64,000 bases of DNA from Diphasiastrum complanatum (taxonomy: Eukaryota > Streptophyta > Lycopodiopsida > Lycopodiales > Lycopodiaceae), in assembly GCA_029204225.1 (NCBI GenBank), contig CM055095.1, positions 12,920,530 through 12,984,529 of the forward strand, read 5' to 3'. This document shows, piece after piece, positions 23,200-34,511 of this stretch. The number at the start of each line of letters is the position of its first letter. Position 1 is the stretch's first letter. The notes beneath the pieces were generated by a model. It was not told the DNA's origin, made no database searches, and saw nothing but the letters and a program-made list of their open reading frames with translations. Both the position numbers and the translations under genes were made by a program.

Positions 23200-24070
23200 C
23201 AATTTTAGTAACGAGGGGAAAGATCGATTGGCTTGGGGGCCAACATCCTTCCCGTCAGCAATGTTTTCTCTTGCTCGTTCAAAATGTCGAAATGGGCGCA
23301 TAGTCGAGAGACATGTGCTCCAACTCCAGAAAATTTTTGGTGCTTGATCTAGTGCAAAAATGCTTTATATGTAATAGTGCCGAAACAAATAGGATTACCC
23401 ACAAGTGCGTCTAAGATGTAACCAAAATTTTGCACTAAAATCGTCGCATCAGCATCCGTCAAAAAGAGTACTTGGTTCACATATTTACTACAAAACATCT
23501 AAATGTGGTATCACGAATCATGGAGATCTTGTACCCCTTCGTGGGTACGAAACAATTGTTAAGGAAGTGGACAGCTTCATCCACCGAATTCTTATTTGTT
23601 GAGATCATCTTCCCATCCATCGGTAATCCAAGGGCTGTGCATAACAAGTCTTCAGAGATAGTGAAGAATTTGCCTCGCACATGGACTTTGAAATCCACCT
23701 CCGAAATGGAATGAATGGAGTTGACAAACTCCGTACTGACTTTGGAGAGGATGATGGAGGGGTCCACTTTTAAATTACCCAACCTGCATCAATCCAAAAA
23801 GGACTGGACGGATGTCAGGCGGATTCCTGTGCGTGCTTTCCAGATGATGTTAGAGCTTGAACTGGATCCAGAAGCCATTGTTCAATTTTTTTACGAAAGC
23901 TCGTAGATCGCAATAGGTCACAAATGAATGCTTTGATCGCAAAGAGAATGTGCGCAGGAAAGCATAAAATCGCAGGCAGAAAGTATAAGGAAGGAAAATG
24001 GAAAATAACTCTGACATGCAGTAGCGGTGTGGAAGGGATGATGACGTGGCATGGTGACTTGACATCTGTC
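23200..24070 (-). pseudogene. Element A post-pol ORF, N-terminal domain
   Basis: Broken frames on the element strand contain CDLRAFVKKLNNGFW, then a segment (23477-23782) with FVNSIHSISEVDFKVHVRGK, FFTISEDLLCTALGLPMDGK and HFLNNCFVPTKG, and further on GYILDALVGNPICFGTITY. The pattern 'V-R-G-K ... I ... L-G-L-P' resembles a domain often found as an extra ORF in plant gypsy elements and annotated as a putative plant transposon protein. That match is by eye. Stops at about 23850 and 23476 show decay. Confidence 0.5.
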
Positions 24071-24289
24071 ACTTCCATTTGTGGAGTACGTGCATGGGTA
24101 AGTGTTTGAAACTATGATTTGGCAGATCGATCTTTAATGACGGAAGATCTTTTTTGAAAAGAAAACAAATAAATTAAGGAGAAACAACATCTGTTTTGAT
24201 ATGTGAGCGTACACACATGTGAATAATGAGGATCACGTGGCCATCATCTTTAATAGAGGGATGTAAAAAGTATGTAGATAGATTCTCAA

Positions 24290-24690
24290 AAGATTCTCGA
24301 AAAGGTAGGTTGAGAGATTCTCGAAGGATACTAGAAAGTTTCTAGAATGTTTTGCAAAACATTCTTGAGAGATTCTAGAAAATGATATCGAACTTCACGA
24401 AAAATTCTTGAAAATGTTAAGCGTCATCCTAGAAAATTTCTCAAAAAACTGGAGAAAAAAAATGCTAGAAAGATTTTAGAAAAAATTTCGAAAGAAAAAA
24501 AAAATGACAAGTTTCACAGTTAGAGTGTCGTGAAAGTTTCTCGAAAAGTTCTCGAAAATACTTTGAAAAATAACTTAAAAGATTTAAGAAAAGACAAGAA
24601 AAATTCTCGAAAAATTCACGAAACAGTTTGAACAAATGTTGAACAGTGGTAGAAAAGTTCATGAAAATTTCTAGAAAATTTTCTAGAAAA
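24290..24690. repeat. Array of 13 TTCnnGAA palindromes (heat-shock-element-like)
   Basis: Between integrase and the post-pol ORF of element A, the motif TTCnnGAA starts at 24294, 24318, 24340, 24373, 24394, 24405, 24538, 24549, 24604, 24615, 24658, 24669 and 24681. Five adjacent spacings are 11 or 12 bp. TTCnnGAA is the core of a heat-shock element. The block can also be described as a degenerate minisatellite with a unit like ttctcgaaaaa. Motif positions are read directly; function is not shown. Confidence 0.8.
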
Positions 24691-24767
24691 GAAAAAAAAG
24701 TCGCGAACATTATCAGAAAAATACTAGAAAATAATAAGAATAAAAATAAATAAATATAAAATTCTGG

Positions 24768-25568
24768 TCAAAGGTAGTATTTTTTTAGTCTGGACCCGTT
24801 AATACGTGTAGGTAACAATTTCCCTTCAAGTGATTGAAGTTGCATAGAACCATTGTCAAACACCTCTATGACTTTAAAAGGTCCAAGCCATCGCATATGG
24901 AGTTTTCCTGAGAACTTTTGATGGCAACTGTCATATATCAGCACATAATCATCAGCTTTAAGATCACATTTTTTATGACTGTCATTTTTCTTCTTTCTTT
25001 GTTCCTGGATTTCCTTTGTTAATTTTTGTGAAGACTCACGAGCTTCAACTAGTTCTTCAATATAAGTCAACCTTTCGTTTATACAGTCTGCATTTGTTCA
25101 TTGAGCTTGGATACAAAAAGTTTTGACCTCAAATTCAATTGGTAGAATAGGATGCATACCATATGTCAGAAAATATGGTGTCTGTTTTATCGTGATTTTC
25201 TCTGTATTACGATAAGCCCAAAGAACTGATGGTAGTTTCTGATCCCAATCCGTTGCGTGTGCAATAGTAATTTTAGTCAAGATCTTACATAAAATTCCAT
25301 TAGCTCTTTCTGTCAACTCGTTTGCTTTTGGATTATACGGAGTAGTTTTTTTGTGTGTGATAAGAAAATAAGTTGTCAGCAACCGTATAGTGTCATTTAA
25401 AAAATGTGTACCTCGGACACTTACTAGTTCGAGTGGACAACCATATCTGGTGATAATACTTTTGAATAAGAACGTCGCGACAGGTTTTGCATCATTTCTT
25501 TTTGTCGCCTCCGCTTCCACGTTCTTTGTAGCATAATCCGTTGCAACTACAATATATCGACATTTCAT
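24768..25568 (-). pseudogene. Element A integrase core and C-terminal domain
   Basis: The minus strand reads YIVVATDYATKNVEAEA, ITRYGCPLELVSVRGTHF, YNPKANELTERANGIL and VLWAYRNTEKITIKQTPY. A stop at about 25098 separates the C-terminal domain (LTYIEELVEARESSQKLT, DDYVLIYDSCHQKFSGK, RWLGPFKVIEVFDNGS). The second catalytic Asp, normally in L-V-S-D-R-G, is Val here (LVSVRG), so the enzyme would be inactive even without the stop. Confidence 0.88.
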
Positions 25569-25610
25569 ATGTCGGGTAACAGGTTTAATTCGACCGACAA
25601 AATCAATTCT

Positions 25611-26756
25611 CTACTTCTCGAATGGTGCAAGAGGAAGGATTGGTGTCAACGGCCAATTCATTGATTTTGTAGGCTTACCAGATCTTTGGCATGGATCACA
25701 TGAACAAATAAAGTTTGATACATCCTTAAACATTGTTGGCCACCAATGCTTGGTAGTCAATATCTTATTAATTGTGTTCTTCAAAGCAAAATGTCCACCA
25801 ACATCTTCTGAGTGTAAGGCTTTAACGACCTTTTTAATGTCTTCGGATTCGAGACATCTTCGAAGCTGATGATCTGCACCAAGTTTGTACAGAACATTGT
25901 TAATAATTGTATTAGGTGCTACCTTATATTGAAAAACTGTCTTTTGCTCCAAATCATAACCATCCGGATATATCTGATCCTTGAGATAAGTAATGATATC
26001 AGAATATAGCAAATTTATAGATGAAATCTCGAATAAATGTTCGTCTGGAAAATCATCATTGATAGGATCTTCAATTTTTCCAGTGCTGAGTCGCGATAGA
26101 TAATCAACATTTGTATGATACTTTCCTTGACGAAGCTCTACTTGATAAGTGAATTCTTGCAGAAGTAGAACCCATCGAGCAATTCGTCCTGATAGATCTG
26201 GTTTATTTACAAGATACTTAAGAGCATAATGATCCACATGAAAAATAAATGCATATCCCAGCAAATAATGCCGAAATTTTTTAACAGTGAAAATCATGCC
26301 AAGTGCTTCCCTTTCTGTAGCCGAATATTCCTCTGATGCATTGAGCTGTCGACTCGCATAGTAGACGGGATGATCTTTCTTCTGGTCGTCCTTCTGGCTT
26401 AGACAGACGCCAATAGCAAATGCAGAAACATCCACATAACTGTGAAATAAAATAGCCCAGTTGGGTGGTCTCAGAATAGGAGCATTGATCAACCTTTGCT
26501 TAAGATCTTCAAATGCTTTCTGTTGTTCATTCGTCCACAAGTATTCCACTTGTTTCTTCAGTAGATGTGTAAGAGAGGCAGCAATAGAAGCATGATTTTG
26601 AATAAATCTCCTGTAATAACCAACGTGTCCTAAGAAAGCTCTTAGTTCACGCAAATTGGTTGGTGTCAGGAGGTTCTTTATAAGCTCGACTTTATCTTTG
26701 TCGACTTCTATTCCTTTGTTAGACATTTTGTGTCCGAGCAATATTCCTTCTTTCAT
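25611..26756 (-). pseudogene. Element A RT thumb, RNase H and H2C2 region
   Basis: A 381-codon open stretch covers the connection/thumb (LLGHKMSNKGIEVDKDKVEL, FLGHVGYYRRFIQNHA), RNase H (SYVDVSAFAIGVCLSQ, ATEREALGMIFTVKKFRHYL, FHVDHYALKYLVNKPDLSGR) and the integrase zinc region (HSEDVGGHFALKNTINKI, HWWPTMFKD, CSCDPCQRSGK). It is the longest intact block of this element, and a frame break at about 26760 separates it from the RT palm. Confidence 0.9.
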
Positions 26757-26765
26757 ACCAAAAAA

Positions 26766-27557
26766 TCATTTCTCTGGATGAAGAGATAAACAAGTATCTC
26801 GGTGCAATGTTAATTTCAGCTTCTGCAGGTGTGTCTTTATATCACTGTACACACAGAAATCATCAATAAATATTTCGAGAAAAGTTCTCAGAAAGGCAAC
26901 GAAAATTAACATCATGATTCGCTGAAAAGTCGCTGGAGCATTACAAAGACCAAAGGGCATTTTGTTGCAGGCATAAGTGCCCCAATCCATCGTAAATGTG
27001 GTCTTTGAGCGATCCTCCTTTCGCACTCCCACCTGATTATATCCAGAAAAGTCGTCACAGAAACTATAACGCTCTTGACCAGCAACCTAATCTAGGATGG
27101 AATCAGTAAAAGGCAAAGGATGATGGTCCTTCCTGGTGGCAGCATTGAGTTTTCGGAAATCCTGGCACATTTGTATTTTGCCAGTCTTCTTCTTCGGGAC
27201 GACAACAATGGGTGAAACCCATTCACTACTTAAGATGGGATAGATTATACCTGCCTTAAGGTGTTTGTTAAGTTCGTCCTTGACCATTATAGAGTATTTA
27301 GGATTGAGACGATACTGTCTCTGTCAAACAGGTACAACATCTTCCTTCAGATCAATTCGGTGCGACCAGGCAAAAACATCTTGATACTCCTTTAATAGTT
27401 CAGTGAATTCCGCCAACTCAGATTCTCCAAGTGACTTTGAAACATGCACAAATCTGCCAGGTGCAAGTTCAATCAGTTCAGTAGAATCTGGTAAGATGAT
27501 ACCTTCAGTCATACTGGCCTTGGTATGGCCATGAATTTTGTGCATGGTTGACTCCAT
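26766..27557 (-). pseudogene. Element A reverse transcriptase palm/fingers
   Basis: Lead-in (EYQDVFAWSHRIDLKEDVVP), fingers (GIIYPILSSEWVSPIVVVPK, CQDFRKLNAATRKDHHPLPF), a stop at about 27087, then FSGYNQVGVRKEDRSKTTF, MPFGLCNAPATFQR and the catalytic box IFIDDFCVYS with both aspartates intact. Frame breaks lie near 27320, 27087 and 26766. Confidence 0.9.
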
Positions 27558-27658
27558 AGATGTTTTTTTGTCGTCAACTTGGTTCTTGTTACCAAATTCA
27601 TGTTCAGATTCGTCACTCGAATCATCAGACTCTTTCGAGTTTGTGTCTGCAACGTTAA

Positions 27659-28663
27659 TTACTTCATATGAACATTAGCTTCATCGTTGCAGGCATCGAA
27701 GAATTCTTCGTCATTAGCATTCTCATAACATTCAAAGTACTGCACTTCAATATCAGATTTAGAGAAAAAAATATTCAAGGCATACGAAGATTCTTCTGAT
27801 GTAAAACTGGTGTCGGACAAAGGAGTTTCACCTTCATATTTGTCACGACTCCAGGTTATGATTTGTTCTACTGGCTTGCCTCGGTTATTGGTCTCACCAG
27901 TCTGAAATCTTAGCTCTGTGGATTTCCAATGTACACTAGCATTTGATTGATAAAGCCAAGGTCGTCCAATCAGCACAGAATAGGATGACAAACTGAGTGG
28001 TTTGATAACAATGAAATTCATGGTGAATGGCTTGGCTTGAATGTAGACAGTGACATCCTTCAGCTCACCAACAGGTTTTTGTCGTGTCGAATCAGCTAAC
28101 TTGATGTTTCGTTGTGTTGGTTGAATGTCAGTCAGCCCCAGAGCATAAGCTGTGTCTTCTGTTATTATATTTACACTGGAACCAGAGTCAATTGGCACTT
28201 TTTTTATTATTCATCCTGCAATAGTAACATCAATTTCAGGTGCACCGAGATCACCTAAATCAATGGACAAAACACCAGCATATGGCAAAGAAATTTTCTT
28301 CTTCTTCTTAGGCACAGAAAGGCCTTTCAGCTGCTTTCCGTAATAAGTGTTATCTGTCAACAACTGTTCAAAAGTGATGTTTGGTCGAAGAGATCCGATA
28401 TCAGTTACGATGTCATATTCTTTTGTCTTTGATTTTGAGGTTGGTTTATCAATAACAGCACTAGACAATTTCGTCTTCGCGATTCTTCGTCTTCTTCCTC
28501 GAAAGCGACCACCTTCTCTGCAGGAGCAGTCTTTAGTTCAACGTTGATGATTTCATGTGCTTCTACCGAGATATCTTTTGCAAATAACTTTGCAGCATCA
28601 TGGTCATAGTCAGGGTCATCCTTGAGATCTTCTTTAGTTGTGAGGACGAGGCAACAATGGTAG
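27659..28663 (-). pseudogene. Element A protease region and truncated upstream linker
   Basis: The protease motif PIDSGSSVNIITEDTAYALG is followed by SSYSVLIGRPWLYQSNASVH, typical of gypsy retropepsins. Upstream frames give SYDIVTDIG-like and ADDEQ-like acidic linkers (for example KLFAKDISVEAHEIINVELK) up to about 28663. There the element ends abruptly against T2 sequence, so gag is missing. Confidence 0.85.
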
Positions 28664-28685
28664 ATGGAGGATACTGGCAGATCAA

Positions 28686-29827
28686 TCCCGTGTGAAATCG
28701 AAAGATGTAGTTGCCGATATCCCTGTAAAGATAGTAGACATGCAGTTTGTGATTGCTTTTGTAGTCGAGGATATACTTGAATCTCCATCTGCATACCGTG
28801 TCTTACTGGGAAGACCATGGTTAAGGACTACGCAAGTAGTACACAACTGGGGTACGGGAAAACTCACCTTCGAGAACAGAGAATAGGCTGTAAAGGTTGA
28901 TCCAACCACATGGGCGGTGAAACCTATTGCACCCAAAGCTGATGACGGATCATCCATGACAGATCACACGATTGATCGCCCAAGGCCGGCCAAAGGAGGT
29001 CACTATGATTCAAAGATGGATGTCGTGATATGGATAGATGCATTAGCAACTATTGACTGCCAGGCATGTCAATATGAATCAGATCTAGAACCTATTACTT
29101 CTTCACCCAAATGTTACACCATGGACACACCAATCACATTTGGGGTGAATATGATAAACGTAGCATGGCTGTTAGCGGAGCCTATTGAGAACCCAGTGGA
29201 CGATGATCTAGTCCCTTGGCAACATGCTCTAGCTTATAATAAGGAGATTAAGTTGATTGATGAACAAGTCCTACATCACATGGACCCGGATTGTTACGGA
29301 ACCAAGAAAGTACCAGCTCAACCACCACAAAAGTCCGCTATGGCAAAGGTCTCAAGGATCGATCCACCCAAGGCACCTGCGAATAAGAAGAATCAATTGA
29401 AGCAACGCTACAACCAGATGATCCGATGGAGTGATCTACCTGAAGAGGCGATAGCTACAGTGGATGTTGATATTCGCAACCATGAGGCGAATGTCACGGC
29501 AGTCCCGGTGAAAGACAACAAGGATGAATCCACCCAAATGACAAAAAAAGAAAAAAAAAAGTGTTGGATTCCTTGAAGTCAATCAAGATAGACTCAGATA
29601 CAGCGTCATCTTCTACACAGTTGATAGAAAATCAAAAAATGACCAGTCAGGCTAAGATCAATATGCTGAAAGAGGAATCTCGACGAGCGCCAGTTCACGA
29701 GATGCTTGAGACTTTCAAGAATTACACCTTGGACGACGTAGTAATCATGATGCCGCAAGCCCAGAGAGAACCTGATCAAAGTCAGGCACCAGCGAAACAA
29801 GTCTTTGAGGGACCTGCACGAACATAG
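28686..29827 (+). pseudogene. Element T2 protease end and pol linker
   Basis: The plus strand reads DVVADIPVKIVDMQFVIAFV, YRVLLGRPWLRTTQVVHNW and GTGKLTFENRE, which is the C-terminal half of a gypsy protease. After a stop near 28886, an open linker of about 220 codons (28917-29576) and a second one (29561-29827) lead to RT. The linker is charged and Pro-rich with no catalytic motif. Confidence 0.8.
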
Positions 29828-29830
29828 CCA

Positions 29831-30836
29831 ATGAATCTTGTCGAGCCAAGTGAAGAAGAAAAGATAGTGTATGTGGGAGAGCAGTTAACGCCCACACAGT
29901 TCAAGAGACTACGATCGTTGTTGGTAGAATATAAAGATTGTTTTGTCTGGAGTTATAGTGACCTTAAGGGCATTCCACCAACAATAGTCCAAAACACCAT
30001 ACCCTTGGTGGATGGAGCAGTCCCCAAGGTAAGCCGTTATTACTGTTGCAACCCGAACTATACTGAGCTGATCAAGCAGAAGTTGCAAAAGTTGATGGAT
30101 GTAGATTTCATCTATGAAATCGAGCACACGGAATGGGTATCACTGATAGTTATAGTGCCCAAAAAGAACGACAAAATGTGAATTTGTGTGAATCTTAAGG
30201 CGCTAAATGCAGTCACCAAAAAAGATCATTTTCTTTTACCATTTATGGAAAGTGTCCTCGACAGAGTAGCCGACGCCGAGGCCTACAATTTTCTAGACGG
30301 CTTCAGCAGTTACAACCAGGTAAAGATAGCCCCCCAAGACCAGCACAAAATAGCATTTGCCATGGAATGGAGAACCTATGCCTATAAAGTGATGTCATTC
30401 GGACTTTGCAATGCCCCAAGCACCTTCCAACGAGTCATGTAGGCGGCATTCAAAGATTATCTGCAAAAAATAAATTTTCTTGAACGATTTGTGCGTGCAT
30501 GGACCAGACTCAGAACACTTATCCAACCTGGAGAAGGTATTACAAAAATGCCGCGACTACCAGATCTCCCTGAATCCAGAAAAATGTCAATTCTGGGTAA
30601 CACATGGCTTGATTCTCGGCCATATAGTGTCAAGACACGGGATCGCCACAGATCTATCAAAGATCAGAATCATTATTGATCTACCACCACCGGGGACAAT
30701 CCGCGAAGTCTATATCTTCATGGGTCATGCTAACTATTATAGGATCTTCATTCTTGATTTTGCGGAGTTAGCCCGACCAATTTACAAATTTACAACGGAT
30801 CCACATTGGAACGAGGAAGCCCTAAAGGCTTTCTAG
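29831..30836 (+). pseudogene. Element T2 reverse transcriptase
   Basis: Lead-in (LRSLLVEYKDCFVWSYSDLK), fingers (EWVSLIVIVPKKNDK), a stop at 30179, ICVNLKALNAVTKKDHFLLP, FSSYNQVKIAPQDQHKIAF, FGLCNAPSTFQRVM and a stop at 30440. The catalytic box is destroyed by a frameshift and reads FLNDLCVHG, where two aspartates are expected. The thumb follows (GLILGHIVSRHGIATDLSKI, FMGHANYYRIFILDFAELA). Confidence 0.9.
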
Positions 30837-32587
30837 AAGCTTAAGGATGCATTGGTTTCAGCACCAATCTTACACCCACCCAATTGGTCCATTGAGTTTC
30901 ACGTGCATACAGACGCATCGAAGTATGCAATTGGAGCAGTCTTAACCCAGCCAGGTGAACACAAAAAGGATTTTCCAATCCGATTTGCAAGCTGACAGCT
31001 TAGTGATACCAAAATGAATTAGTCAACCACAGAACAAAAAGCACTGGCAATGATTTGTGCGGTTAAGAAATTTCGACATTACCTGATGGCCACACATTTT
31101 GCTTTTTATACGGACCATCAACCCTTGCTCTATCTCGTTAATAAAACTTGCAACACCGGGAGAATCACCAGATGGCTACTTCTGTTGTTGGAATTTGATT
31201 TTTGGATAGTAGTTCGCAAGGGAAAACAACATCACATGGAAGATCATGTATCACGAATCAAGGGAAAGGAGATTGCAACCCAACCTGATGATGAGCTGGC
31301 AGATGTTGCCTTATTTAACGTGGACAAAGTACCAGAATGGGCTGCTGACATTGTTGACTCTCTAATGCGGGGCCAACCAGACAAATCACTACCAAAGGCG
31401 GAACAACGGAAATTGATCTTGAAGGCTAGACCTTATCAGCTGATTGTCGGCCAGTTATACCGAAGAGGACTAGACGGAATTCTTCGACTGTGTATTCTTT
31501 CTCATGAGGCCACCCAGATCATTTCGCTTTCACATGAAGGCATGGGTGGGGGCCATTTTGCATCCGACATTGCAGTTCGCAAGGTCCTACAATCAGGATG
31601 TTGGTGGCCAACGATTCATAAGGATACGAAGGAATACTTGAAAAAGTGTAATGTGTGCCAAAGGGCGAGAAGGCCAACGAGATTGAATTATGACCTACTG
31701 CACCCGATCTTAGCCCAAGCACCATTCGAAAAGTGGGGATTGGATTACATCGGTCCAATTCACCCTACGGTCAGGAGTTCCCAGGCTCGACACGTAATCG
31801 TAGCCACAGACTACCTCACCAAATGGGTCGAAGCCAAGGTAGTAAGAGTAGCTGATGATAGGACCACTGCCAAGTTCCTTTATGAAAATATCATTGTACG
31901 CTTCGGATGCCCGGTAGAGTTAGTCAGTGATCGCGAAAGCCACTTCATCAATGAGACCATCAAGGTCCCGTTGGAGGAATTCTTCATGATCCACAGAACC
32001 AATATGCCTTATTATCCTCGTGGTAATGGGCAAGCATAATCATCCAATAAGATCCTGTATAGCGTGCTCACAAAAATAGTTGAAGCTAGCAGATTAGATT
32101 GGGAACATAAGTTGCATGCTGCATTGTGGGCATTCAGGACATCATATAAAGGAAGCACTGATCAAACACCCTTCCAATTGGTATATGGTCAGGATGTTGT
32201 GATGCCAATAGAGTTTTTAGTTCCTTCATTAAGGATTGCTACCACACAACGTCTTAGTGAGTCCAAATCTCTACAGCTACGCCACAAACTCTGCATAAAC
32301 TCTGTGAAACACGCTTACTAGCTATGCATGCATTGGCAGCTGAAAAGGAAAGACACAAAGCATGGCATGATCGTCGGTTACAAAAGAAGGATCTTTGTTT
32401 CGGAGATTTGGTCCTGATGTATAAAACCAAGGTGATCAAAGGGAAATTAAAATTCACAGGTGAAGGTCCCTATCGGATCAAGGAAATTCTTAATCATGGA
32501 GCTGTGAATTTAGAAAAGTTAGATGAGACACCATTCGATACACCCATCAACGGTAGCCAGTTGCACAAGTACTGGCCACCACAGTGA
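30837..32587 (+). pseudogene. Element T2 RNase H and integrase
   Basis: RNase H starts at about 30900 (HTDASKYAIGAVLTQPGE) with two stops, then TEQKALAMICAVKKFRHYL and FYTDHQPLLYLVNK. The 329-codon stretch 31050-32039 continues with the zinc region (HEGMGGGHFASDIAVRKVL, CNVCQRARRP) and the integrase core (KWGLDYIGPIHP, VATDYLTKWVEAK, VELVSDRESHFINE). At 32038-32040 a TAA stands where the catalytic Glu codon is expected (GNGQA-stop-SSNK). The C-terminal domain resumes to 32587 (LALWAF-like, VYGQDVVMPIEFLVP, GEGPYRIKEILNHGAVNLEK, QLHKYWPPQ). Confidence 0.92.
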
Positions 32588-33443
32588 GATAGATCCAGAT
32601 TGGTGGGGGCACGTTACGAAAAGCTAATTTGCTAAGCCGTCACCGCTAGATCTAAGAAGATCAAACCAAATCAAGCTAAATCCATCAAGATTCAACCAGA
32701 TCTGGCAAAGGCTACCTTGATCTTATTGAGGCTACATACTTTCTCAAGGATGTAAGTGTCCTTTGTGGACGATTCACTTAATCTCATGAGAAGTTTACAA
32801 ATTGCCTCACAAAATGAAAAAACATGATTTTTCACACTATGAATGACTATCTCATTCTTGCTCTTACAAGATCCAAGAGCATACATTTGATGACACAACC
32901 ACTTGCTTTCTAAATGATTTAGAACCTGATCTAAGTCATTAATGACATGAGATATTTCCATACAAGAGGCATCATAGAAAACAAGCATTGTCTCACTTGA
33001 ACTTCGAGATTTAGAATCTCATCAAAGCAAGATGGTACATCAAATAATAGAAGAGAAGCAAAAGTGGATGTGTTGGAGTAGATACCACCTGAAAATTTCC
33101 CCTCTTTCCCATGAGTCGTGAGCCACATTGACTCGGCCTTGCCTCTTGAAAATCTCCTTGACACCATGAGTTAGGATGACTCCTCCTCAAGCCTTGGTCT
33201 TTCTCCATCATGCTCTTGGATTGTTGGTAGATATGAGAATCTCACCATCATCCTCTTGATAGAAATGATATTTTACTTACTCCTTACATGCAAAGGAATA
33301 TTGACAAAGCATATGGATCTAAAGATCCCCAAAGTATCAGCTATTGCAATCTTCCTATCAAGCACCATTGATAAGAGATATGTCCAATTGAAGTCTTCAA
33401 TGAAGGAGTCACATAAAAATACATCATCTTAGCTTTTACTTGA
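32588..33443. other. T2 3' end and unassigned sequence
   Basis: A short G-rich tract (attggtgggggcacg, about 32600-32615) could be the T2 polypurine tract, but the T2 LTR does not follow. From about 32700 the sequence has no clear domain. It may be the decayed 3' part of the neighbouring minus-strand copia element. Confidence 0.4.
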
Positions 33444-34232
33444 TCAAACAAGATCATCCAAATGAACAAGATGAAAAAATTGACGAGAAGTAGAACACCT
33501 TGGCAATAACTCTCCAAGTTCTTTTTCCAAAGCACCATCTTCATGAGCCTTACCATCATGGAACATAGATTGAGGTAAACCACTTGCCTTCTCCTCCTTG
33601 ATATGATCGAAGCTCCTCTTGACCACACTTCCACAAGGATTAGTTTCCAACTTGAAAAGATTTCAACATCTAGTCCCTCTTGCTACCATTTCACCATCCC
33701 TCTTAATCAAGCAATCATCTTTAACAAAGTCAATTTGGAAACCATCATCTAGTATTTTATCAACACTAATGAGATTCATAGTGAGATTAGGCACAAAAAG
33801 TACACCATTAAGAGTCATAGTGGATCCAACACCAATTGGTACACTACCAATTCCTTCTATCTTGCATTTACCACCAATAGGAATGAAGATGAACTTTCTA
33901 GATCCATTGTAAGGTGAAAGATGAGTGAAAGATTTTCTTGAACTAGTCATATGAGAACTAGACCCACTATCTATCCACCATGCATTTCCATCTTCAAAAC
34001 TAGAAGAAGAGTACATTGACATCATGAGAGATCCTTTCTCATATCTCCCTTTTGTCTCACCTTCACTCTCTTTAGTAAGATTAGCTTGCTTGAGAAACTC
34101 TTTCTTCTTGAAACAATTAGAAGCAAAATGCCCCTTCTTACCACAAAAAGAAACACTTCTTGTTGGATTTGCAACTTGTTGATGATTGTGATGAATCCTC
34201 ATCACTCTCCTCCTTGGATTTGTCTCCTTCAA
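33444..34232 (-). pseudogene. Copia element B fragment: zinc knuckle and protease
   Basis: Minus-strand ORF 33663-34232 has a knuckle-like FCGKKGHFASNCFKK (first Cys replaced), the copia protease motif AWWIDSGSSSHMT at about residue 87, and the following block VLFVPNLTMNLISVDKILDD, all standard for the Ty1/copia gag-protease junction. A second open piece (33444-33650) continues with KLETNPCGSVVKRS. Integrase and RT are not seen, so the element is truncated. Confidence 0.8.
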
Positions 34233-34511
34233 AAGTAGTTGTTGCTCAATCTATCTTGAAAATTCTAAGGCAAGAGCACATATAGGACATGCATAAATCA
34301 TTCACCAAAGTACATTCACATGTAAAGGCAACTCATGATGAAAAAAAAAAGTATAGAAAAGGCTTGCTCTCGAGTAGAGAGAGAATACATGCATGAGCTC
34401 TCGGATAGAGAGAGAGCAACTAAAGTGTATTGAGCAAGATCTCACAATCTCTCCAAAAAAACTAGGTGTAGAATCACTCTCTCCCTCTCTCAAATAGAAA
34501 TCCAAGGTCAA

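Larger units (their letters stand above)
19641..28684 (-). mobile_element. Ty3/gypsy element A (Athila/Tat-like, 5'-truncated) inserted in T2
   Basis: Reverse-oriented element that separates T2 gag (ending about 19640) from the T2 protease end (from about 28685). On the minus strand the order is protease, RT, RNase H, integrase, a spacer with palindromic repeats, an additional broken ORF, a polypurine tract and a 3' LTR. Gag, primer site and 5' LTR are absent, as is the first part of the T2 protease, so one deletion probably removed both. RT and integrase motifs are closest in style to Tat/Athila elements (FIDDFCVYS, WGTYACNKMPFGLCNAP). Confidence 0.8.

Noticed and set aside
24290..24690. CRISPR-like array
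   Set aside because: Units are short, degenerate and palindromic without unique spacers of constant length, and the context is a plant retrotransposon.
30491..30679. 62-codon plus-strand ORF in T2 RT
   Set aside because: It overlaps the RT thumb in the wrong frame; a frameshift by-product.
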